64,000 bases of DNA from Acetomicrobium hydrogeniformans (GTDB taxonomy: Bacteria > Synergistota > Synergistia > Synergistales > JAFGMB01): contig JAENYO010000003.1 in assembly GCA_016841745.1 (NCBI GenBank), forward strand, positions 400,324-464,323, read 5' to 3'. Of this stretch, positions 25,017 to 33,981 are shown piece after piece. Within the stretch, counting starts at the first letter, position 1; each line of letters opens with the position of its first letter. The translations under genes were made by a program, and so were the position numbers. The notes beneath the pieces were generated by a model. It was given only the letters and a program-made list of their open reading frames with translations, made no database searches and was not told the DNA's origin.

Positions 25017-26447
25017 ATGAAACTTCAGCAAACAGACGCTAATCTTGACAACAGGAAGAAAAAGAGCTGGGTTCCTCACACTTACGTTTTGATCTTTTGC
25101 ATAATCCTGATTGCCGCCGCTGCAACTTATCTTGTCCCGGCCGGCGTATACGACAGGGTTACTGATCCGAATACCGGAAGAACCATTGTAGATGCAGCCT
25201 CCTTCAAAAATGTACCGCAAAATCCGGTCAAACCCTTCGAAATTATCCAGGCTATCCCCAAGGGCATGAACCAGGCCGGCTGGATAATCTTCCTGGTTTT
25301 TATTATCGGTGGTTCTTTTGGCATGATAAACGGTACCGGGGCAATAGAGACAGGAATAGCAACATTAGTAAAAAAACTGGCAGGAAAAGAGAAAATTCTC
25401 ATTCCTGTCACGATGCTGGTTTTTGCTGCTGGCGGAGCAACATTCGGCATGGCTGAATCAACCCTTATATTTATACCTATGGGAGTTGTTCTGGCAAGAG
25501 GCCTTGGTTTTGATGCCCTGGTGGGCATGGCCATGGTTACCTTAGGGGCACTTGCCGGTTTTGCAGGAGGAGTTCTAAATCCCTTTACTGTAGGGGTAGC
25601 CCAGGGGATAGCAGGCCTTCCCCTTTTCTCCGGAATGGGATTGAGAGTGATTGTTCTTCTGGGATTTTGGGCTATTGGAGCGTTCTTTCTTCTTTCCTAT
25701 GCCTTGAAGATAAAGTCCGATCCTTCAAAAAGCCTGGTTTACGATCTGGAGCAGTTGGAAAAAGAAGAAGAGCTTAAACAAAAGCACTTTGCGGCCTTAA
25801 CCTCGAGACAAAAGATGGTCTTAGCTGTAGTTGTTATCGGCTTTGGTTTTATAGTCTATGGTGTTACTCACGGTTGGAGCACCAGTTCGGACCTCACCGC
25901 CATTTTCCTTACAATGGGGATCATATCGGGACTGGTAGGAGGGAATAACCCCGGAAAAATCGCTACCGATTTTATTGAAGGTGCTCGATCGTTAACATTC
26001 GGTGCTCTAGTGATAGGCCTTACTAGAGGTATTGTCGTAGTCATGACAGATGGACAGATCATTGATAGCATAATCCATGCAGGAGCCCAGGCAGTAACAT
26101 TCCTGCCTCGATCCATCGCCGCAGTAGCAATGCTTTCGGTTCAGACATTCATCAATTTCTTCATTAACTCTGGCAGTGGGCAGGCGGCTACGACCATGCC
26201 TATAATGGCCCCTCTAGCAGATGTGGCTAATCTGACAAGGCAGACCGCAGTCCTGGCATATCAAATGGGTGATGGTTTGTCGAATTCCCTATTTCCGACT
26301 TCAGGGGTTCTGATGGCTGGCCTCAGTATCGCCAAAATCCCTTATGATAAATGGTTTAAGTTTATTATTCCATTGATGATCTATTTGCATTTATTTGCTG
26401 CAGTTATGATGATGGTAGCGGTATTCATTAATTATGGACCCTTTTAA
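25017..26447 (+). CDS. YfcC-family transporter
   Basis: A 476-residue polytopic protein of the YfcC/DcuC-like ion transporter superfamily, which includes carriers for basic amino acids and C4-dicarboxylates. It shows the characteristic early VPHTYVLIFCIILIAAAATY, VPAGVYDR and PKGMNQAGWIIFLVFIIGGSFG. Later segments include FAGGVLNPFTVGVAQ, NFFINSGSGQAATTMPIMAPL and QMGDGLSNSLFPTSGVLM. It is flanked by the second saccharopine-dehydrogenase/NhaC pair and the opine dehydrogenase/M20 pair, so it is a likely uptake or exchange route for the pathway substrate. Confidence 0.88.
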   Translation: MKLQQTDANLDNRKKKSWVPHTYVLIFCIILIAAAATYLVPAGVYDRVTDPNTGRTIVDAASFKNVPQNPVKPFEIIQAIPKGMNQAGWIIFLVFIIGGSFGMINGTGAIETGIATLVKKLAGKEKILIPVTMLVFAAGGATFGMAESTLIFIPMGVVLARGLGFDALVGMAMVTLGALAGFAGGVLNPFTVGVAQGIAGLPLFSGMGLRVIVLLGFWAIGAFFLLSYALKIKSDPSKSLVYDLEQLEKEEELKQKHFAALTSRQKMVLAVVVIGFGFIVYGVTHGWSTSSDLTAIFLTMGIISGLVGGNNPGKIATDFIEGARSLTFGALVIGLTRGIVVVMTDGQIIDSIIHAGAQAVTFLPRSIAAVAMLSVQTFINFFINSGSGQAATTMPIMAPLADVANLTRQTAVLAYQMGDGLSNSLFPTSGVLMAGLSIAKIPYDKWFKFIIPLMIYLHLFAAVMMMVAVFINYGPF

Positions 26448-26475
26448 AAGATAGTTACAAGGGTTCTACAAAACC

Positions 26476-26525
26476 AAATCAGGCCTGCGTAGGACAAAAT
26501 TATTACTCGGGCCTGATTTTAAGTT
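26476..26525 (+). terminator. Terminator after the YfcC-type gene
   Basis: AAATCAGGCC / GGCCTGATTT (26476-26485 and 26510-26519) followed by a short T-run. Confidence 0.7.
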
Positions 26526-26742
26526 TGATCAGATAGCACAGTATAAACACAAGTTAGACAACCCTGATCTAATCCACCTCTTTTTCCTTTAATTTAATAG
26601 AAATCTGGAGCTGCCGTAACTTGGCGATTACTGTTGACTGAGCTACCTGGCTTTATAAAATCGTTCAGTCAGTGAAGGGTATCTTTTGTTTTTTCAATAA
26701 CGATTTAAAGCGTGATCAGATACAAGATATGAAGAAAAGACT

Positions 26743-27063
26743 ATGAATGTAAAACAATCCACTTAAGGATATCCATTTGGATATTGCTGTATGAATAGGT
26801 CCACTAAACCAGATATCCGAACTGAAGTTATTGTTTTGATCAGAGAAAAGTAGATGGACCATACAATTATGCTTAGATCAGATATGGACTGCTTTGAAAT
26901 AAAAGACGAGATTACCCAGGATGAGATGCGTTACCAAACCGAGAAATGCATGTCTTTGAGAATGATACCAATATTGCAATGCTTCTGAGCACCGGAAAGA
27001 TTCTTTTTGAGAATAACAATTTTCTTAGGGGAACCATAAAATTCATATTTAAGCCTGCAGAAT
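26743..27063 (+). pseudogene. Decayed N-terminal copy of the M20 amidohydrolase
   Basis: Base by base this stretch follows the first 400 bases of the intact M20 gene at 28314, from ATGAATG..AAA.CAAT through GGATATCCATTTGGATATT, AGATCAGATATGGA, TTGCAATGCTTCTGAGCACCG to TTTAAGCCTGCAGAA. It has many stops and frameshifts and lacks about 75-80 bases relative to the intact gene. The copy ends where the Q-P-A-E-E metal motif would begin. The upstream leader (26661-26720) is also similar to the leader of the intact gene. It is a partial duplication undergoing decay, 50 bases before the opine dehydrogenase gene. Confidence 0.8.
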
Positions 27064-27112
27064 AAACTGCTGTAAATGAAAATAATTATCGACGAAATGA
27101 GGGAATTATTTC

Positions 27113-28204
27113 ATGAAAATCGCTGTTCTGGGATCAGGAAATGGCGGAACTGCAGTTGCCTTTGATTTTGCTTATCACGGATACGATGTATTCCTTTATG
27201 ATTTTCCGGAATTTATGGAAAATATCTCAGTGATTAGTCGAGCTGGCGGGATTGAATCGGAAGGTGCCCTTCGGGGTTTCGCTCCGGTTAGATATGCAGG
27301 ATGCGAGATTGAGAAGGTGCTTGATGAGGCAGACATTACTTTTGTTGTAGGCCCTTCCTATGCAACTAAGCCTTTCGCAAAAGCCTGCGTGCCTTTCTTG
27401 AAAAACGGGCAGACTGTCATAATTTGTCCCGGATCATGTGGGGGTTCAATTGTGTTCAAGAAGGCTTTAGGAGAAGATCTTGGGTCTCACAGGTTTCTTC
27501 TGGCTGAAACACATACTCTCCCCTACGCAGTTCGTCTAATAGAACCAGGAAAAATCCATGTTTTCAATAAACTTAAGGGAGGAATATTCCTGGCCGGGCT
27601 TCCGAGTTCTTCTGGTGCAGAAATTCTACAAAAAGTGAAGTCAGTTTATCCCGGCATGTCTTTAGCTAAAAACATTTTGCAGACCTTTCTCCAAAATGCT
27701 AATCCTGTTATCCATCCTGCAATAGTCTTAATGAACGCAGCATTAATCGAACGGACCAAGGGCGATTTTCTGTTCTATGAAGAGGGCGTAACATCGGCTG
27801 TGGGTAGACTGATAAAAGCTGTGGATGAAGAACGAATTGCTATAGGGAGGGCTTTGGGGCTCGAGATTATCCCGAACACCCAAATCGGTTATTTACAAGG
27901 TTATCAGGAGAAGGAAAATTGTGATTACGATGTCCTCTACAATAAAGGAATAGGTTTTAAAGGGATAGGATCTCCTCCGACGTTAAATCACAGGTATTTA
28001 ACCGAAGATGTTGCTCGTGGCTTGGTTTTAATCCATGGGCTTGCCAACAAACTTGGTGTAGAAACTCCAGTGATAAATTCGATTATTACAATAACCTCTC
28101 TCATTCTGATGGAAAATTTATTCAACCGTTCTGAAGTAAGGTTGGACGAGATCGAATTAAAAGATAAAAGTCTTAAATCATTCCTGAAAGAAATCAATGG
28201 ATGA
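27113..28204 (+). CDS. NAD/NADP octopine/nopaline dehydrogenase-family protein
   Basis: A 363-residue opine dehydrogenase. The Rossmann motif IAVLGSGNGGTAVAFDFAYHGY begins the protein. VVGPSYATKPFAKACVPFL and ICPGSCGGSIVFKK follow, and the C-terminal domain shows NANPVIHPAIVLMNAA, with the catalytic His of the family. Opine dehydrogenases reversibly join an amino acid to a keto acid through a secondary amine. It is bracketed by the M20 pseudogene and the intact M20 gene. I infer a role in breaking down an opine-like compound, though synthesis is equally possible. Confidence 0.85.
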   Translation: MKIAVLGSGNGGTAVAFDFAYHGYDVFLYDFPEFMENISVISRAGGIESEGALRGFAPVRYAGCEIEKVLDEADITFVVGPSYATKPFAKACVPFLKNGQTVIICPGSCGGSIVFKKALGEDLGSHRFLLAETHTLPYAVRLIEPGKIHVFNKLKGGIFLAGLPSSSGAEILQKVKSVYPGMSLAKNILQTFLQNANPVIHPAIVLMNAALIERTKGDFLFYEEGVTSAVGRLIKAVDEERIAIGRALGLEIIPNTQIGYLQGYQEKENCDYDVLYNKGIGFKGIGSPPTLNHRYLTEDVARGLVLIHGLANKLGVETPVINSIITITSLILMENLFNRSEVRLDEIELKDKSLKSFLKEING

Positions 28205-28313
28205 TATCCATAATTTCAAATATCTAATAGTCAGTCGATCAGTGAATAGGTATCGTTCTTTTTTTCAATAATGATTTAAAACTTCATCAAACCAACGATC
28301 GGGGGGTAAGGCT

Positions 28314-29522
28314 ATGAATGCAAAGCAATGCGCTCAGGATCTCCATTCGGATATTATTGAATGGAGACGCCGGTTACACCAGATACCAGAAATTGGGTTT
28401 GATCTTTTTCAAACCTGTCAATTTGTCAAAGACAGGTTAAACGAAATGGGTATAAGCTATGAGAACATGGCTGGAACCGGGGTGTTGGCGACAATCTGCG
28501 GTGAGGAAACGGGCCCGACAATTGCTCTCAGGGCAGATATGGATGGCCTTCCCATAAAGGAAGAGACTGGTCTTGATTACGCATCCGTAAATGGCAATAT
28601 GCATGCCTGTGGACATGATGCCCATACGGCAATGCTTTTGGGCACCGCAAAAATTCTTGCAGAGAATAAGAATCTCCTTAAGGGGACTGTAAAAATGATC
28701 TTTCAGCCTGCAGAAGAGACTACCGGGGGCGCTAAAATTATGATCGATGAGGGGTGTATGAAAAACCCGCACGTCGATGCGGTAATTGGATTGCATATAG
28801 GGCAACTGTTCAAAGAAGTGGGGGATGGACAGATCGGCATTCGTTATGGATCAATGATGGCAGCTGTAGACTCATTTATCGTTAATGTGAGAGGTCAGGG
28901 AGGTCATGGGGCAAGACCTCACCAGTGTATCGACCCCATTATAGCTTCCGCAGAAATGATAACTTCTCTTCAACGAATAGTCAGCAGAGAGATCGATCCC
29001 ACCCATGAAGCGGTTTTAAGCATTTGTATGATTCAGGGAGGTACCACCACAAACGTTATACCCGAAGCGGTGGAATTTAAAGGAACTATCAGAACATTAG
29101 ATAAGGACGACAGGCTCTTCATCGAAAAAAGGTTCAAGGAGATATGTTCCTCAATTGCTCATGCAAACAGGGCAGAGGCAGAAATAACCTACGGAAAATT
29201 TTACCCTGCGGTAGTAAACGATGAAGACTTCACACGATTCTTTGCGGAATCAGCGGCAAAAATCGTGGGTAAAAGAAATATTGTCGAGATTAAAACACCG
29301 GGCATGGGTGCAGAAGATATGGCTTACTATCTCCTGGAAACCAAAGGGACCTTTTTTAGCTTGGGGTCCTTTAGATCCGATAGGGATACACAATATCCAC
29401 ATCACCATTCAAAATTTGATATCAATGAAGATGTTCTTTGGATAGGTCCTGCGGTTTTTGCCCAGACCGTAATAGATTTTTTTAAGGATCATGAACAAAA
29501 AAGTACTTTAAAAAACTATTAA
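28314..29522 (+). CDS. M20-family amidohydrolase (hippurate/IAA-amino-acid hydrolase type)
   Basis: A 402-residue zinc amidohydrolase that frees an amino acid from an N-acyl conjugate. Metal ligands are in ACGHDAHTAMLLG, QPAEETTGGAKIM and IGLHIG; the lid domain has GQGGHGARPHQCIDPI and the end shows GMGAEDMAYYLL...PHHHSKFDINEDVL. Length and motifs are complete. A GGGGGTAAGG-type ribosome site precedes the ATG. It lies 109 bases after the opine dehydrogenase and is the parent of, or sister to, the pseudogene at 26743-27063. Confidence 0.9.
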   Translation: MNAKQCAQDLHSDIIEWRRRLHQIPEIGFDLFQTCQFVKDRLNEMGISYENMAGTGVLATICGEETGPTIALRADMDGLPIKEETGLDYASVNGNMHACGHDAHTAMLLGTAKILAENKNLLKGTVKMIFQPAEETTGGAKIMIDEGCMKNPHVDAVIGLHIGQLFKEVGDGQIGIRYGSMMAAVDSFIVNVRGQGGHGARPHQCIDPIIASAEMITSLQRIVSREIDPTHEAVLSICMIQGGTTTNVIPEAVEFKGTIRTLDKDDRLFIEKRFKEICSSIAHANRAEAEITYGKFYPAVVNDEDFTRFFAESAAKIVGKRNIVEIKTPGMGAEDMAYYLLETKGTFFSLGSFRSDRDTQYPHHHSKFDINEDVLWIGPAVFAQTVIDFFKDHEQKSTLKNY

Positions 29523-29675
29523 AAGCTAGTCATGACAAAATAAAGAATATATAGTGGATTAGTTTCTTCTTGACTTTGTATATCCTATATCTTGTGCTTT
29601 GTCATTTCATTTACAAGCAAATGGTCAAGAATGTAATCTATGTGGAATGAAAATTAAACTAGTTAAGGGTTTTCA

Positions 29676-30857
29676 ATGAAAAACTACAGGTTTCTGATCT
29701 TTAAATTTTTTGCAGCAAATTTTGCATTAATGAGTCTGAGCAATGTATATTATCTCCTTGCTCCTTACCTAAAGACCTACGGTATAGTAGATCCAGGCAT
29801 AATAGGCTGGGTCCTTGGTTCATATTATGCCGCTTCCACCTTTTCGAGACCTCTCGTAGTGAGGCTGGTGGAGAAGTACGGATTTTACCTGACCCTTGTT
29901 ATGGCCGCAGCAGTTAACCTGATCAGCAGTGCAGGAGTTGCCCTGGCGGGTTCTTCAATTACCCAGATCCTTTTCTGGAGGATCCTTACAGGAGTTTCCT
30001 CAAGCCTTTTTCTTGTAAGCCTTACAACCTACCAGATCATTTCAGTGCCGGATGAAATAAGGGGGTCCTCGTTTGCCCTTGTGTCTGCCGGATGTATCGC
30101 ACCTTTAGTCACAGCGGTTCCCCTGGCGGACTGGCTTTTACATCATGGACATCCTCTTTTTTACATATGGCTTGGACCTTTGGTATCCTTTCTTTCACTT
30201 ATTCTGGTTATGTCTTTTAAAATAGAGGAGGTTGGATATGAAAAGAGGCAAAAACAGGATTGGGGCAGTTATTCAGATCTTTTCCGACTTCCTTCGGTAA
30301 GAGCACTTTTTGTTTCAATAATATTTTTTTCATTTACGGATGCATGTATCCTTTCCGTGGCGGGTCTGGCTATGGAAAAAGGTCTGGTCCCTTCATCTTT
30401 CATCTCGGCGAATGCGGCCCTTTCTGTTTTCATAAGGCTTTTCCTCTTCAGGCACCTTGACAGGTTTCCCCGGATGAAGCTTGCAGCTCCCATGTTTGCC
30501 CTGACTTCAGCAGGACTTTTCCTTTCTACCTTTGCCTGGAATAACGTAATGTTCATGATGTGCGGCATTCTTTTCGGGCTTGGTATGGGTTATGGTTTTC
30601 CCATGCACCTTGCTCTTGCAGGTGATGTTGCTCCTCCGAGACTGAGACCAAAGGTCACGTCCATGGTGTGGTTCCTCATGGCTTTGTCCTTCTTCATCTG
30701 CCCTCTGATCATTGGCTACCTGTCAGCCCTTCTCGATTACACGAGGGCATTTCAGATTGTTGCAGGGGCCGTGTTTCTGATCTCTCCCCTGGTGCACATA
30801 TATTTCTGGAAGCCAGTTATATCTTCTAAGAAAAAGAACGCCCCTTCTTCCTCGTAG
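29676..30857 (+). CDS. Major facilitator superfamily transporter
   Basis: A 393-residue protein with 12 predicted membrane segments. The loop between helices 2 and 3 reads SYYAASTFSRPLVVRLVEKYG, a variant of the MFS motif A. FWRILTGVSSSLFLVSLTTY and the second-half GILFGLGMGYGFPMHLALAGD also fit. No substrate can be assigned. It is the last + strand gene before two - strand exported proteins and lies 153 bases after the M20 gene. Confidence 0.85.
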   Translation: MKNYRFLIFKFFAANFALMSLSNVYYLLAPYLKTYGIVDPGIIGWVLGSYYAASTFSRPLVVRLVEKYGFYLTLVMAAAVNLISSAGVALAGSSITQILFWRILTGVSSSLFLVSLTTYQIISVPDEIRGSSFALVSAGCIAPLVTAVPLADWLLHHGHPLFYIWLGPLVSFLSLILVMSFKIEEVGYEKRQKQDWGSYSDLFRLPSVRALFVSIIFFSFTDACILSVAGLAMEKGLVPSSFISANAALSVFIRLFLFRHLDRFPRMKLAAPMFALTSAGLFLSTFAWNNVMFMMCGILFGLGMGYGFPMHLALAGDVAPPRLRPKVTSMVWFLMALSFFICPLIIGYLSALLDYTRAFQIVAGAVFLISPLVHIYFWKPVISSKKKNAPSSS

Positions 30858-30898
30858 AAAGGAAAGAAGAGTCGTAAAGCTCAGTACCTGTATTTAGA

Positions 30899-30920
30899 AA
30901 TGGGGAGTTCCCCATTGTTT
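30899..30920. terminator. Weak hairpin between convergent genes
   Basis: AATGGGG-AGTT-CCCCATT, then GTTTC on the + strand. It may end transcription from either side; support is structural only. Confidence 0.4.
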
Positions 30921-30950
30921 CACAAAGGCAGCACGGAAAGTTTATTCCCT

Positions 30951-31400
30951 TCAGTGCAGGCTGTATATTTCCCTGAGAAGATCATTAAGGTTAAGAGGAT
31001 TATATTCATCATCCCAGCGGTAGACTACTTCGCCGTCGATCTGCACGTAGCTTATCCAGACGGGTTCGTAACCTTCCCTGTAGAAGGATACCCTGACCCG
31101 GGATTTTCTTCCGTTGGCATAGGTAAGGCCAGCCATTACTACATTATATTCATCATAATTCCACCATCTGCTCCCACCAAAATAATCTTCAAATTCCCTC
31201 GAAATGGTCTGGTAAGAGGGATGAGGGAAACCATCCAGATAACTGTTTTTGAACTCCTGGATAAGACGCAGATCCTGCGGGGCTGCACCGTCATCGAAGA
31301 CCTGCCTCGGAGATGCTACGTAACTCGGGTATGCAAAAACACAGCTGCAGGTAATTAACAATATAATGGTCGCCATAAGAACACAGGAAAATCTTCTCAT
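30951..31400 (-). CDS. Secreted hypothetical protein
   Basis: A 149-residue protein with a clear signal peptide (MRRFSCVLMATIILLITCSC, cleavage near VFA). The start is ATG 31400 with AGGAGGGA six bases upstream. The mature part is acidic and rich in Tyr and Trp (SRWWNYDEYNVVMAGL, WISYVQIDGEVVYRWDDEY) and looks beta-structured. The cysteines in the signal region do not form a convincing lipobox. It follows the large anchored protein at 31488, probably in one transcript. No family recognised. Confidence 0.65.
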   Translation of the reverse strand: MRRFSCVLMATIILLITCSCVFAYPSYVASPRQVFDDGAAPQDLRLIQEFKNSYLDGFPHPSYQTISREFEDYFGGSRWWNYDEYNVVMAGLTYANGRKSRVRVSFYREGYEPVWISYVQIDGEVVYRWDDEYNPLNLNDLLREIYSLH

Positions 31401-31487
31401 ATTTGTCCCTCCTGACTGGGGTTGAAAATAAACTGTCTTAATATTATACACCCTGTTAAATGTCTGAATTTAATCTTGTTTATTTTA

Positions 31488-33167
31488 TTATCTTTTCCAT
31501 GGTCCTGCGTTCATTTCCTTTTCGGTCAGGTGAAGTTGCCGTGACCCCAAAAGCCATCCCATCAGGTATATTCTCTGTTCAATGGTTACTTCCATATCAG
31601 GGGGTATCCCGTATGATCCTCCAGAAACAGGAAGGTTTATCCTGTCAGGTAACAACCCTTCCTTTCCAGTAAACAATTCTTTTCTGAAAGTGTTTCTCCC
31701 TTCCGGAACCTGTTCATAACCCATAAGTACGGGAAGTGGTGTTCCTCCAACCCTGTAATCAGCGTTTTCTTCCGGAAGGGTTATCCTGGATTCTCCCTTA
31801 AGTCCTTCTTTTCGGATGGGAACCCCGAACTGGTCAAAGACCTGGTAAAGGAACATCCGCGAATATCCATCCGTTATTTTCTCTCTGCTTTTTCCGGGGA
31901 TATTAATTTCATAGGGTCTTCCCTCCAGAAGCATTTCCCTGTAACTGATAAAGGGAGAATACCCCCTTTCCCTGAGTTGAAAGTCTTCCATACTCCTGAG
32001 GTTTGCTGGTTTTCTCAGGGTGAGTGAAATCAGGTCTGATTGTCCCTGCCCGCCAGAACAGTCCCTCATGACCTCAAGGGTCACATCATCCATCTCTGTA
32101 CCTGGTGCTAGCAGTTCCAGATATGCTTCTCCTGATGATGTGATCATCTCTCTGTTACCTCCTGGAAAGGCGACCTTTTTCAGCCCTTTGAGGATAATGA
32201 ACCGGTAACTGCAGTTTTCACTTTTATCCAGATTTTCTGCCCGGATAGGCAATATATTGTAAGTATCATTGTCTGTAGCTTTGTTGACAAGTATTTCTTC
32301 ATCCGGTAAGTCTATTGTGAGTTCCGGGTCTTCAAATCTGATCTGAACTGACAGATCTGCAATGTTGATACCTGTATTTAATTTTCTATTGAAGAAAAGA
32401 TCTTTTCCCTTTGCAGCCATTGTTAGTTCTTTCAGTGGAATTCGGATACCACTGTTAAAACGGTCAAGGGTGATCATTTCCCCTTCCAGCGGCAAGGTCA
32501 GCCTTGGAGAGTATATGTCAAGTTCCATATTCTGGCCCTGCGCGGAGCCCCTTATCACCTCTGAGTGAAAACCGGGAAAAATCTCATCCCTGTCGGGAGA
32601 GAATTCTTTGATTGTAATTGTAAAGGGTTTTACATTCTCAGGATCATCGGTACGGGCAAAGGGTAAAAGCAGTTCTGCATCTTTTAATTCTATCCCCGTA
32701 GATATGGTGTTCATTATCACCTGATCCGTCGACCTGAATTCCCCTGAAGAAGGATCGTAAAGGTATATGATCACCAGGTTGCCTGCAAAATATTCCTTGA
32801 GACTGTAGGTTAATCTGCCCTTTCCCTTTGCGGTCAGGGCAGTTTGTTCTCCATCCAGGTTGATATGGCCTGTAAAGCTCCATGCCCTGGGTAGATTGAA
32901 GGGTTCCCCGCTATTTTCCTTGAGAAGGGATTCCCTGATCCTGATCCAGTTGGCATTGACCCCCTGTCTTTCCAGGCGGATCTCTTCGAGGGCGGCTGAT
33001 CTATTATCAGAAGCCTGAAGGGGCTGTGTTAATGTCAGCATCAGGGCTGCTGTTATAATTAATAACAGCAGGTGGGAGATATTGAGTCTTGCCTTAAAAG
33101 GGGATTCACCATCCGGAGAGGTCTCCGGGGAAGGCTCTGTGTAACAGGATATATCCATTTTACTCAT
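31488..33167 (-). CDS. Large membrane-anchored extracytoplasmic protein, unknown
   Basis: A 559-residue protein: a short charged N-terminus, one hydrophobic helix (about 30-48, LLLLIITAALMLTLTQPL), then roughly 500 residues outside the membrane, rich in beta-prone segments and RIPL/LPL repeats such as LTLPLEGEMITLDRF. No catalytic motif stands out. GGAGGG abuts the first ATG, so the ATG three codons later (33158) may be the true start. It is divergent from the MmcQ-like gene and upstream of the small secreted protein. Perhaps an envelope structural or assembly factor; not recognised. Confidence 0.6.
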   Translation of the reverse strand: MSKMDISCYTEPSPETSPDGESPFKARLNISHLLLLIITAALMLTLTQPLQASDNRSAALEEIRLERQGVNANWIRIRESLLKENSGEPFNLPRAWSFTGHINLDGEQTALTAKGKGRLTYSLKEYFAGNLVIIYLYDPSSGEFRSTDQVIMNTISTGIELKDAELLLPFARTDDPENVKPFTITIKEFSPDRDEIFPGFHSEVIRGSAQGQNMELDIYSPRLTLPLEGEMITLDRFNSGIRIPLKELTMAAKGKDLFFNRKLNTGINIADLSVQIRFEDPELTIDLPDEEILVNKATDNDTYNILPIRAENLDKSENCSYRFIILKGLKKVAFPGGNREMITSSGEAYLELLAPGTEMDDVTLEVMRDCSGGQGQSDLISLTLRKPANLRSMEDFQLRERGYSPFISYREMLLEGRPYEINIPGKSREKITDGYSRMFLYQVFDQFGVPIRKEGLKGESRITLPEENADYRVGGTPLPVLMGYEQVPEGRNTFRKELFTGKEGLLPDRINLPVSGGSYGIPPDMEVTIEQRIYLMGWLLGSRQLHLTEKEMNAGPWKR

Positions 33168-33416
33168 CCCTCCAGAATGAAAGGTTTCCCTTTTGGAAAT
33201 TTTTTTTCATTTGTATTGAAGAACTGGTATTTTCAGGAACATGGGACGTTTTCCCTGGATGTATCTATGAATATTAAGGGGTTCATTTGTCTATTGTATA
33301 GGTTTGAGGTTTATCCAACAATAAACCCCGGGGAATTTGCCTGAAACTGCAGCAGGCAGGAGAATATACTTTCTTTAAGGAGTTTTGAGGTATTTTCCCG
33401 GAGAGGAGTCTGAACT

Positions 33417-33776
33417 GTGAAAATAGAAGAATACCAGAGAGAGATCCTGGAGAAAAGTGGATCAACCCTGGAGTTTCCCTTTGGGCCCGATGTAATGGTA
33501 TTCAAGGTGATGAACAGGATCTTTGCCCTTCTCGCCTGGCAGGAAGACCCACTGAGGATATCCCTCAAGGCCGATCCTCAGAGAGCGTTACAGCTCAGGG
33601 AGATATATCCCTCTGTCAAGCCTGGCTATCACCTCAATAAACGCCACTGGATAACAGTTACTATGGATGGATCCGTCAGTGATGAAAATATCAGGGACTG
33701 GATCTTTCATTCTTATGAAATGGTCGTTAAGGGGTTGAAAAGATCAGAGCGGGCTTGCCTGAAAAACTACCGATAA
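33417..33776 (+). CDS. MmcQ/YjbR-family protein
   Basis: A 119-residue protein of the MmcQ/YjbR (CyaY-like fold) family: FPFGPDVMVFKVMNRIFALLAW, then LKADPQRALQLRE and the signature PGYHLNKRHWITV. The family is often annotated as DNA-binding, but its function is not settled. GTG start after GAGAGGAG. It stands alone between the envelope genes and the ATPase operon. Confidence 0.85.
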   Translation: MKIEEYQREILEKSGSTLEFPFGPDVMVFKVMNRIFALLAWQEDPLRISLKADPQRALQLREIYPSVKPGYHLNKRHWITVTMDGSVSDENIRDWIFHSYEMVVKGLKRSERACLKNYR

Positions 33777-33866
33777 GAGTTTCTTCTGTTATCGTTCCCT
33801 TTTTGAGAGACCCAGCTCATTTTATTCTGTGAAACATTTCTTTTTTGGGTGATCGGAAAATAGTCA

Positions 33867-33895
33867 TTGACATAGTTTTATGAAAGTTCTAAATT
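33867..33895 (+). promoter_or_regulatory. Probable promoter of the V/A-ATPase operon
   Basis: TTGACA, a 17-base spacer and TAAATT, about 90 bases before the first ATPase gene. Confidence 0.5.
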
Positions 33896-33981
33896 CAGAA
33901 TGTATCAAAGTTCAAAAATCAGAAACAGCAGCGATAATAACGCCGGTTTCACATATACATACTCAGGGGTGAGATCTCAAT

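Noticed and set aside
17754..28204. Staphylopine/pseudopaline-type metallophore synthesis cluster
   Set aside because: A DapF-fold protein and an opine dehydrogenase are present, but no nicotianamine-synthase-like CntL, no Cnt-type ABC importer or exporter; the dehydrogenase is of the octopine/nopaline family.
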